From Chelonoidis abingdonii (taxonomy: Eukaryota; Chordata; Testudines; Testudinidae): DNA of 64,000 bases. Under the pieces are notes generated by a model. It saw only the letters and a list, made by a program, of their open reading frames with translations, was not told the DNA's origin and did no database searches. Location: positions 77,973,668 to 78,037,667 of the forward strand of contig NC_133773.1 of NCBI RefSeq assembly GCF_003597395.2, in the 5' to 3' direction. Shown piece after piece: positions 45,566 to 54,480 of this stretch (within the stretch, counting starts at the first letter, position 1; each line of letters begins with the position of its first letter). The position numbers were made by a program, and so were the translations under genes.

Positions 45566-45848
45566 GGGCTTGGCTACACTCGAAACTTCAAAGCACTGCC
45601 GTGGCAGCACTTTGAAGTGTGAGTGTGGTCGCATCACCAGCGCTGGGAGAGAGCTCTCCCAGTGCTGCACGTACTTCACCTCCTCATGGGAATTAGCTTG
45701 CAGTGCTGGGAGCCATGCTCCCAGTGCTGCAGCACTGTTTATGCTGGCGCTTTACAGCGCTGTATCTTGCAGCACTCGGGGGGGTGTTTTTTTCACACCC
45801 CTGAGCGAGGAAATTGCAGCGCTGTAAAGCACCAGTGTAGCCAAGGCC
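45566..45848. mobile_element. PIF/Harbinger-type MITE with TTA target duplication
   Basis: A 283-bp element with inverted ends GGGCTTGGCTACACT and AGTGTAGCCAAGGCC, flanked by TTA at 45563-45565 and 45849-45851. The interior contains nested hairpins: 'caaagcactgccgtggcagc' with 'actttg', and 'gctgggagagagctctccca' and 'gctgggagccatgctcccag'. It has no coding capacity; the open frames at 45570-45856 run through the hairpins. Confidence 0.88.
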
Positions 45849-46256
45849 TTAGTTGACAAGTCTGATTATAGGGGAGTAGAGAAGAATCCAGCTCACATTC
45901 CCATGCTGTGTTGGTTCTACAAGTCTGTCAGGAGTAAGCAGTTGAAAAGTAATCAAACTGACAGTGAATACTAGTGGTATGTATACTGATCTGTTAAGTA
46001 AGAAGGAGGTATTTTTACAATCACTTTTATGACTGCACTTGCATTAACAATGGCTTCCCTTTGTTTTGGGATTGATGGCTGTATATGAGTGTGTTAATTC
46101 AATGGGTAGTTTCCTCTAGATTGCTGCATCCAGAGAACTCAGATGTTTGTTGTCTTCTAAGACTTTCTCTTTCTTTCACATGCATTTTCATTTTTTTCAT
46201 CCTTTCTCATACTAGTTGATTTTGTTTTTTCAGGCTGTTAGAACTTTTTTCTCTCA

Positions 46257-46318
46257 AAGGTCAGGAAGTGACAAAATGAAGGTTTCATATATACCTTTAA
46301 TTCTGTCCCTTGTGTTAT
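46257..46318 (-). repeat. Dispersed repeat copy B (inverted partner at 43618-43690)
   Basis: Its reverse complement reads 'cacaagggacagaattaaag', 'gtatatatgaaaccttca' and 'ttttgtcacttcctgac', matching copy A. Confidence 0.7.
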
Positions 46319-47004
46319 TTGTTTAAATGTAATAGGTGCTTCAATCTTTTGACACTGTCCCCTGCCAGGACAAGGATATAGCCTTTTGTAACTGTCCCAT
46401 ATGGTGTGACTGAAGGCAGAATATAAAAATTAGTGGCTGACAGCTCTCAAATATATCGCTCTCTCATTACAGGAATATTTTTTCTACTTTTATTGTTCTA
46501 TATTTTTCCTTTTCTTATTCCTATGCTTTTCTGAATGAAAAGAGGTGAAGAAAAAGTAAAGAACATGTGCCATTTATTTCACTATATGAATACCTTCTAG
46601 AACTCCATTTTACCAAGTCTATTCTGCTCTTTCCCTGACTTTTCTTAAGTTTAAAGTTTTATTCATTTCAAATTTTTCCTTCAGATCCTTATTTCTTTAG
46701 CAAGTAAAATTCAGCAACCTCATACAGCATGATGTGGTCTGGAACCAGGAATCAAACAAGTACATTTCCTGTGTATCTTAGGAAAATGACTGTTGTTTGC
46801 ACAATTATGTCAACCACATATCCCTCTGTGCTCCTCCTCAAGTGGGATTAAAAACTGTTTGGCCTCCAGTGTGGTACGGCCAATCTGTTTTTAATACCAT
46901 TGCAGTCAGTGCTGTCTTGGTGAGAGCTGAGCAAGTTGTAGAGAATTAGCAAATGTTAGTTTGACCAATTTTGCTCCTTTTGTTTATGAATGTTACATTT
47001 AGGG

Positions 47005-47265
47005 CTGATTGTCATTATTTGATTGAAATAAATTCCCAGTGAAATATGGGTTTTTGGCAAAATCAAAATTTTCATGGGAAAATGTTGATTTCAATACAAT
47101 TCTCTGATTTTTGACAGAAAAGTGTGAAATGAAATTGAACGCTTTGTTTTGCAAAAATGTTCAACTTTTTGAGTTTTCATCCTCTTTTGGGATGAATACA
47201 AATGTTGAAATATTGAAATTTGCTTCTGTCAGATGCAAATTCAGTTGAAGTGCTCTAGTCATGAT
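47005..47265. repeat. AT-rich palindromic element related to 35791-36138
   Basis: It contains 'ggcaaaatcaaaattttcat', 'gggaaaatgttgatttcaat' and inverted counterparts such as 'gttgaaatattgaaatttgc'. The composition and palindromic plan match the 35791-36138 element; clear termini and target duplication were not found. Confidence 0.45.
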
Positions 47266-47689
47266 TCTGTCATACTTACTCAGACAAGTAAATCAGATTG
47301 CTTTTAATGGGACTATTCATGGAAGCACTACTCACTGAGGACTAGACAGGATGTGGTCTCAAATTCTCCCTGCAAATAATTTGCGGTCTGCAGATTTTGA
47401 CAGTTCATTGTATGCATTCACTATTCAGTGCTCTATGTTTGTGAAATTAAATTAATGGGCTCTGCATAGGTACACAGGTTCACTCAAGGAAATCCAGCTG
47501 AAGCATTAGACTGTAAACTCTTCAAAGCTGGACATATTTTTTCATCATTTTAAAGTACCATGTAAAGCTATGGTGTTATTAGAAATATATAATAAATAAT
47601 AGATCTTCACGTAGGCTGGACACAGATTCCTTCAAACAGAAAGCACCAATGATATATTATTATCGTTATTTGTTTGTTGTTTGATTGTA

Positions 47690-47870
47690 ATATGGTAGTG
47701 CCCAGGGCCCCACTGTACATGGCCATATACAAACATATAACAAAGAGATGGACCCTGCTCTGAAGAGCTTACTATCCAAGTATAACACAAAAAGCAACAG
47801 GTTAATGTAACCAACAACACATCATACTTCTGAGCCATAATACAACCAGATTCCATAGACACTACCTTGC
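47690..47870 (+). repeat. Ancient amniote interspersed repeat
   Basis: It contains 'atggtagtgcccagggcccc', 'actgtacatggcc', 'acaaacatataacaaagaga' and 'ggaccctgctctgaagagct', then 'actatccaag'. This is the order of a widespread old amniote repeat ('...agcgcctagaggcccc..cattgtgctaggcgctgtacaaacac..agacagtccctgccccaaagagctta'). The 85-codon minus frame across it is not a gene. Confidence 0.65.
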
Positions 47871-49017
47871 TGCCTCCTAAAAGGTACAACCAAATATAGA
47901 GTAAGCTTACTCCAAAGACATTTACCCCACATCATTAATATCTGTTAGCACTTCAGATGCTGTGGATATAACTTGCATGTTCAGCACTGCAATATGTAAT
48001 CTAAGTGAATATCAACCTGCCTGCTGGGTGGAAAGTTCTGTTTGCTTTGGTATGGAGCAGGTGATGTAATTTTGTTTTTGTTCCACTGTGGCTTAATGAA
48101 AAGATGACAACAGAATTGTGGGATACCTCAGATTTTTATTGAGTTTTATAGTGCAATCAAATTCCTTGGCAGTACTCAAAAATGAAAAATAAAGCATTTC
48201 TCTCTCTTATCTAAAGACTAATCTAAAATTAAACAATAATAATTATCAGCATAATTTTTTTGTTTTGTTTTTTGAAATATACTGCTCCATAGGCCTACCA
48301 TAAATCAGAATAAAGGAACATGCAGTTGTGGGGGAGCTTTATTGGTGCAGACAAAACTGATAACCAGACGAAATAAGATGTAAATTGGGAATGTGTGCCC
48401 TCAGAAACAAACATTCGCAGTAGCTCCAGGGAACATACAGCCTAATGTGAGTGAGATTTGGCCCAGTCTAGGTAAAATAATTTGTCCTTCTGGTTTTACT
48501 GAAGTTATTTTTTTCTAGTGGAATTTTAAAAGTTTAAAATAGATTTGTATTTCTAACTCATTTCTAATAACTCATCTAGTTGCTACCACCACACGACTAT
48601 CCATACCCTCTGTCCGTAACAACTTACTAACTCCATCATCAGAGATACAGAAAACATCCTTTCTATGTATTTTCTAGTTCATCTAATAATATTTGATAGT
48701 GACCTGGATGGTGGGGATGAGTAAAGAGATGGTGAGGAAAGCTGGTATGGCGCTTAGATAGCATCCAGAGCAGGACTGTAGTATTAAGGAAAATCAATTA
48801 CAACTCAGGAAACACCTATTCCCTTCAATTCCAAAGTGAAGCTTTTGTCACATTTTTAATATAAAAGCAAGAATCCGTGATTCAGAATTGTTTCTCCTTT
48901 TTTAGCCATCTTTTCACTGAAAGCTCATACAGTGAAAATGACAGCACCTGCAACTAGCTAAATCTAATTTACATTTTTACTTAATAAATTCGTTGTTTAG
49001 TTTCAGTATTATCCTAA
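47871..49017. other. Intergenic sequence, nothing recognised
   Basis: No gene or clear repeat is seen. Confidence 0.5.
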
Positions 49018-49695
49018 TTAAGGCATTGGCCTGTATCCATGGACACAAACTAAAAGGCTAGTGAGGCAGAGCAATAAGCTGCCATTGATGCATGGCATGA
49101 AGCTGGAGTCACTGGTGTGGGACATAAGGAAGACAGTTTTATGGCACAGTCTAAGAGGCTCCAGGGAACAATGATATGCTGGAAAATGTGACTGAAGTAC
49201 TGTAGAATGAAAATTACTAGAGAAAGACAGATGGATGGATGGCCAATATAGGAAAAAAAATCTGTAAAATGGCTGGTTTGAGGGAACTGGTGGATAGCGT
49301 CTGTCAGAAAAAAAGCTACAAGTGGTTGACCATTGGAACAGAAGCAACTGCTCGAAATCACTGATGTATGATACCAGGTGATTTTTCCATAAGCTTGATT
49401 AGTAGAGCTCAACAATTGCTCTGCCCCTGAGTGGATCAACTAAAATAAACTTTGAAACGTAAATACCATTCAAATTAGCCAGGCGGCCAGAATACACTTG
49501 CTGCATCAGGGCTGGAGATGCCAGATTGGGGATAGAAAATCCTAGCCTGTTTTCGTTAGTGTAGAGCTGAGGTGATGATACTCTTTCAAATGGCAGACCT
49601 TTTGCTCTTGTGTGCAAATCACAACAAGCCATGCTGGATAGTAGGCTAACAGAAAGATATACATCAAATGAGTTAAACTCAGGAGTGAAGCCCAC
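49018..49695 (-). other. Overlapping unrecognised open frames
   Basis: Three minus-strand frames lie here: 49695-49399 (98 codons), 49439-49050 (129 codons) and 49347-49018 (109 codons, in another frame). I recognise no domain. The 129-codon frame is rich in Ser, Phe and His and includes a run of hydrophobic residues, as AT-rich chance frames often do. They could be remnants of an unidentified retroelement or a chance cluster. I do not call a gene. Confidence 0.25.
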
Positions 49696-49714
49696 ACCAG
49701 CCCATACCCAGCCA

Positions 49715-49954
49715 CATTAAAGTGCTGCTGCGTCTGCTTTAATGCCCCTGCCCCTTTTGCCTCCCCTATTGGCAGCCCTGCCTGTAGGTTCTGTACCAGC
49801 AGGGCCGCCGACGGGATGGGGGGAGATGGGCAGCGCTGCCCATCTCCCCCAACCCCATCGGCGGCCCTGCTGGTAGGGTCCATACCAGCAGGGCCACCAA
49901 CAGGGGAGGCAAAAGGGGCAGGGACATTAAAGTACTGCCACGGCAGCACTTTAA
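49715..49954. repeat. 240-bp near-perfect palindrome
   Basis: Two arms of about 120 bp meet without a spacer at 49834/49835. The central 41 bp of each arm (49794-49834 and 49835-49875) pair with only three mismatches. The outer parts pair 'cccctgccccttttgcctcc' on the left with 'ggaggcaaaaggggcaggg' on the right, and 'cattaaagtgctgctgc' with a 'gcagcactttaa' motif. The right arm ends in its own small palindrome, TTAAAGTACTGCC / GGCAGCACTTTAA. Overlapping Pro/Gly-rich frames on both strands (49542-50031) are a consequence of this symmetry. Confidence 0.85.
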
Positions 49955-50125
49955 GGACGGTCCTTTGCCATGGCAGCACTTTAATGTTCCTGCGTCCCCT
50001 CCCTGGTTGGTACTGGGCACAGCAATGTTAAAGCACTGTCACGGCAAAGGGCCCTGCAGCACTTTAATGTGCCTGCCCCATTGCCCCCCCCTCCTTTGTA
50101 GCCTCTGACAGGTGGTGGTGGGCAA
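49955..50125. repeat. GCAGCACTTTAA-rich repeat flank, left part
   Basis: It continues the palindrome's theme with GGCAGCACTTTAATG at about 49972 and GCAGCACTTTAATG at about 50056, each beside 'ttgccatgg' or 'gtcacggcaaagg' phrases. It appears to be the same GC-rich turtle repeat whose right part resumes at 50960, split by the CR1 and SINE insertions between them. Confidence 0.55.
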
Positions 50126-50126
50126 A

Positions 50127-50702
50127 GAATCATAGAATATGGCAGAAAGGAATATAGGGGTTATAGTGGACCACAAGCTAAATATGAGTCAACAGTGTGA
50201 TGCTGTTGCAAAAAAAAAAAAAGCAAACATGATTCTGGGGATGCATAACAGGTGTGTTGTGAGCAGACAAGAGAGTCATCTTCCATTCTACTCTGCTCTG
50301 GTCAGGCCTCAGGTGGATGATGTCCAGTTCTGGGCACAGCATTTCAAGAAGATGTGTGGGTGAGAAAAAAATAAATAAAATGGAGAGGGCCAGAGAAGAG
50401 CAACAAGAAGATTAAAGGTCTAGAGAACATGACCTATAAAGGAAGGCTGAAAGAATTGGATTTGTTTAGTTTGGAAAAGAGAAGACTGAGAGGGGACATT
50501 TAGCCTCTAAGGATCGAACAAGAAGCAATGGCTTAAACTGTAGCAAGAGAGGTTTAGGTTGGACCATTAGGAAAAAGTTTCCTAACTGTCAGGGTGGTTA
50601 AACATTGAAAACTGCCTAGGGAGGTTGTGGAATCTCCATCTCTGGAAATATTTAACAGTAGGTTAGATAAAGTCTATCAGGATGTCTAGACAGTATTTGG
50701 TC
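50127..50702 (+). pseudogene. CR1 LINE C-terminal fragment and start of 3' end, cut by gap
   Basis: The frame reads RNIGVIVDHKLNMSQQCDAVAKK (50148-50215), then CVVSRQESHLPFYSALVRPQVDDVQFWAQHFKK, matching the CR1 RT C-terminal thumb and tail. It is followed by 'ggcctagagaacatgac'-like sequence and 'ggaatctccatctctggaaa'. The tail disappears into an assembly gap at 50703. Frameshifts, an A-run at 50209-50223 and a missing start make it dead. Confidence 0.85.
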
Positions 50703-50806
50703 NNNNNNNNNNNNNNNNNNNNNNNNNNNNNNNNNNNNNNNNNNNNNNNNNNNNNNNNNNNNNNNNNNNNNNNNNNNNNNNNNNNNNNNNNNNNNNNNNN
50801 NNNNNN
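50703..50806. other. Assembly gap (104 N)
   Basis: Undetermined bases. The left side is a sense CR1 tail and the right side an antisense SINE whose tail is CR1-like, so two inverted homologous tails face each other across the gap. Confidence 1.
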
Positions 50807-50959
50807 AGGAGATCATCTAGTCCAACCCCCTGCTCAAAGAAGGACCAATCCCTAGACAGATTTTTGCCCCAGATCCCTAAATGGCCTCTTTAAGGATTGG
50901 ACTCACAACCCTGGGTTTAGCAGGCCCATGCTCAAACCACTGAGCTATCCCTCCCCCCA
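50807..50959 (-). mobile_element. Turtle tRNA-derived SINE, antisense
   Basis: The reverse complement starts 'gggagggatagctcagtggt' (A-box TAGCTCAGTGG; plus-strand 50937-50947), then 'gggttgtgagtccaatcctt' (B box) and 'ttagggatctggggcaaaaa', and ends 'tggactagatgatctcct' at the gap. It keeps both pol III boxes and is better preserved in the head than the copy at 15376-15537. The extreme tail is lost in the gap. Confidence 0.9.
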
Positions 50960-51160
50960 AAGGGAGCAGTTGCCCTGTGGCTGGTGATTTAAAAGGGCCC
51001 AGGTGGCGCAGGCCAGGTGCCCTGAAAGGGCTGGTTGGGGGATGCTGACCCCCCATCCCTCCCCTTCCGCCAGAGGCCCTACCCCTTCTGGGGGCCGGAG
51101 TACCCACCCCCCGGCCCGTACCGGTAAGTGGCCTAACCTACTTTTACCCCTGGTTAAACT
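50960..51160. repeat. GC-rich repeat flank, right part
   Basis: It contains 'gccctgtggctggtgattta', 'aaagggcccaggtggcgcag', 'ctgggggccggagtaccc' and 'ggcccgtaccggtaagtg'. I recognise these as part of a GC-rich turtle repeat. The 76-codon minus frame 51107-50877 overlaps the SINE and is not a gene. Confidence 0.5.
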
Positions 51161-53305
51161 TGGTGCTTTAGTAGATTTGCATTTGATGCTACCTATCCTT
51201 TTCTTGTGGTCATGAGATGACTGTAGTATGTTGGCACTGCTTGCCCATCTGTAACACCAGCCAACCAGAGAGATGGGAAGGGAGGAGGATTCGCCTCACC
51301 ACCTAGCCTAGAGGGAGAGGTGGTGAAGTGACACTGGGTCCCGGAGTCTTTCTTCCCAAAACAAGGCCTCCATACATCTGCCCATTTTAGCTTAGAGAAA
51401 TAGTGAGAGATCATCTGGTTCCTTTCTTCCTTCCTGTGCCTGCCACATTGTTAGAATTTACATGTGTATTGTGCCTGGAATTAGGATGTTAGCTCCACTT
51501 CTGTTTGTACAGCACTTTTCTAATTTTTTTATGCTTCGATGTTAATATTTTTCAACCCCTGAGATTTCACAAAAATAACCTCATGAAAAAACACAGGAAA
51601 TAGACTGGCAAATAATTTTGCAAGGCTTTCTGCAGTTTTATTTTTGGCTAATTTTGTCTCTCTGCTTACTAACCTGATTGTATTTACAAAAGGGTTCTGA
51701 GACCTTTTAGTTCTGTGTCTGCTTTTAATTTTGGCCGTAGGGATTTTGTATTCCTTTTTATTGTATGATTTATATAATGCTCAAGTGTATATAATGCTTT
51801 GGGTGTTTTCAGAAGGAGAAAATTCCCTGCCTCACAGAGTTGGGTAGACAATGTAGGGATGGAAGATGGTAAATAGGGGTTAAAATAAATGTCTTTTTTT
51901 TTTTTAACACTGCGTGTACGAGGGTGTGTGGGGAATGGACTAGGGTTTTTAATTTCCCTGGAATTAAATGTGTTTTAAAGAGGAACTTGAAAAGGGAGGG
52001 AATGAAGGCAGGAACCACATTTATAATTCAGTACTATAGTAATCTATAAAATAAGAAACACTAGTAAATCAACTTGAAATAAAAAGATTGCTGTTAGCCA
52101 AGCAACCATCACTCACCATAGAAGCTAAGTGATCCTTGTACTAGGTGAATCAATCTAAGAGGCTGCCAAGGTCAATGAGTTGCCACGCTCAAGGAAATAT
52201 TAACAGATGTGTTAGGAACCTGGAGATAAAATGGGACAAAGCCTGCAGTAGGGGATAGCTTCCAATATTCTTTGAAAGACAAAGAGAATGTATTTGCATA
52301 TTGTGTAAACAATCCATAGAGCTAATAAGAGGTAGAGACAAACCTCACATTAACAAGTGGGAGAGACCATGGCATGGCATCTACACCTGGCAGGAAAGAA
52401 AAGCTTTCAAAGAATATGTTACAAAGGTTTACTGACCTATACAAATGGTGGCTGAACCTCAAGTGATAAGCAACTGAATCAACTGGACCATGAGGTCCAA
52501 CTTCCATGAAGGGATAACAGATAAGAATCTGTGCTCATGAAATGTGCCAGAGAGACCAAAAAAAGAGTCAGTGTTGGAGCCTACTCAGACCAAGTGAAGC
52601 TTGAAAGCACACTGATCCAGCATGTAGGACCCGCACATTTGCCTAGTTGTGCCCAGAAGGGGCTGAGACAGCTGGGGTGTGGGAGAATACACTTATCTTA
52701 TCTGTTAGATGTTCTGGATTTCTCTAGTTTCTTCTCTATCAGAAGTTCTATCCTGGACCTGAGAAACTTTCCTGATGCAGTTTTGGTCAAAACCAATATG
52801 TTTCCAAGGAGAGTTTCAGTGTAGGCAAATCAGCATTGTCTGACAAAAAATGTTTTGTGGAAAAATTAACAACCAGCTCCATTTCTGAAATACAATCAGC
52901 CTATCACACCATACAACATAGTGGTGACAACAAGCATTACTGATTTAATAAGAAGTTAGTTTCCAGGAGATACTAATAGATAAAGATACTAATATTATCA
53001 TTCCCACATCCAGCTGAAATAATGGATAACAGCTGAAATCTAGTCATAGGTTTTAATTCCACTTCTGTATAAATTTATCATACACAACAGAATGCTACAA
53101 AGCTGTATCTCTATCAAGGATTTTTGGTGATAATAGACATCACCAGATCTATCATATATAGTTTGCATATGATGTGAGAACCCTGTAACAAAAATAGCTT
53201 TATAATATGGAGTTTGAGTATATTTCATTATTTATAATGTGTAAGAACCAGCATCTAGTAAGCCTACACATTTGACTCAATTATGAAAAGATAGCTATGA
53301 TATTT
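51161..53305. other. 2.1-kb mostly unique sequence
   Basis: No gene is seen. There is a T-run near 51895-51905. A fragment at about 52785-52882 ('gttttggtcaaaaccaatat', 'acaaccagctcc') belongs to the AT-rich palindromic family of 35791-36138. Other frames (51809-52018, 52531-52824, 53040-53228) lack motifs. Confidence 0.5.
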
Positions 53306-53309
53306 TAGC

Positions 53310-54480
53310 TGACAAAGTACCCCAGGGAGGGTTGAGCCCCGCCAGACGCCAAAAGGGGCAGAGCCATAGGGCAATGGGCCCGCCCCTCAGAGGGTCAGAA
53401 GGCGACCCGGAAGTATAAAAGCCGGCCGGCGGTGCTCAGTTGGAGCCCAGCCACCATCGGGAGCAGGCCTGTCAGAGGGTGCTCGTGACTGGGAAGCTGC
53501 TGAGGCCCAGGGCAGTTGCCCTGACTGGCCGGAACTTCCCCGCGCCCGCTACGACAAGTTGCTGCCGGAGCTTCCCCACGACTGCTACGAGGAGGAGTTG
53601 CCGGAGCCACCCCATCCCTGCTGTTACCCCGAGGAACCCCCGGAGCAGGCTTGGCCGGACTCCCAGAGGTACTGACAGACCTACCGCCCAGCCCCGGCTG
53701 GGAGGGGCCCATTCTACTGGACTTCCTGGGGGCTGACGCCACAGACCAGGTAGACCCAGAGGGGGAAATTGGAAGTAGCCCAGGAGCAGCCGACTCCAGT
53801 CAGGCTGCAAACATACCTGAACCCATGTCAATGTGTTATGGTCAGGAACCCCACTGACCATTAGCGGTGATAGCCGCTACTAGGGCCCCGGGCTGGAACG
53901 CAGAGGAGTGGGTGGGCCTGCGTTCCCCCTGCCATCCGTCCTCAGGTGGCAGAATCCCCCTCTCCCCGGCCTGAGGAGACCATTAAGTCCAGTGTTTGTC
54001 TGCTTGTCCCTGAGCCAAGAGGGCCTGAGCCTCTGTAACTGTATGCTTGGTGCCCTGCCCGAACCAAGGGCTGGGCCCCTCTAAACTGTACCACTGCTCG
54101 GTCCTGCACCAAAGGACGTGAGCAGCCTGAACTGTTGTCTGCTCGGCCCTGAGCCAAGAGGGTCTGAGCCTTGGTAACTGTGTGTTTGGTGCCCCACGCG
54201 AACCAAGGGCTGGGTCCCTTTAAACTGCATCACTGCTTGGTCCTGCCCCAAAGGGCTCGAGCTGCTCGAACATTGGGGGCCCTCAGCCCCGAGACTGAGG
54301 GCCTGAGGTCCCGAACTAACTTTCTTGTTGGTCATCCCTGTAGCAGAAGGCCTGAGCCCCGAGCGACTGTGCTGCGTCGGTCAGACCTGAAGAAAGGGCC
54401 GACGCAGATGACGTGCAACGAGGCCGGTGTGGCTCCCCTCCTCCCCAGGGAGGGTCGAGCCCCGGCCCAGCACCTTTACA
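53310..54480 (+). repeat. 1.1-kb GC-rich repeat with TATA box and internal tandem duplication
   Basis: A sharply GC-rich, CpG-rich block in AT-rich surroundings. A TATAAAA at 53414-53420 is followed by 'gccggccggc'. A 139-bp direct duplication occupies 53997-54135 and 54136-54274 ('ctgagccaagagggcctgag', 'gaaccaagggctgggcccct'), with a partial third unit after it. The phrase CCCAGGGAGGGTTGAGCCCCG at 53321 recurs as CCCAGGGAGGGTCGAGCCCCG at 54444. I recognise the block as a turtle dispersed repeat resembling a retroelement promoter/leader, but cannot name the family. The open frames of up to 129 codons on both strands are side effects of GC richness. Confidence 0.55.

Noticed and set aside
45570..45856. 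85-codon Ser/Cys/Ala-rich frame
   Set aside because: Coincides exactly with the Harbinger MITE and its hairpins.
53310..53700. Possible gene promoter with CpG island
   Set aside because: Sequence phrases match a dispersed repeat, and no exon with supported coding follows.
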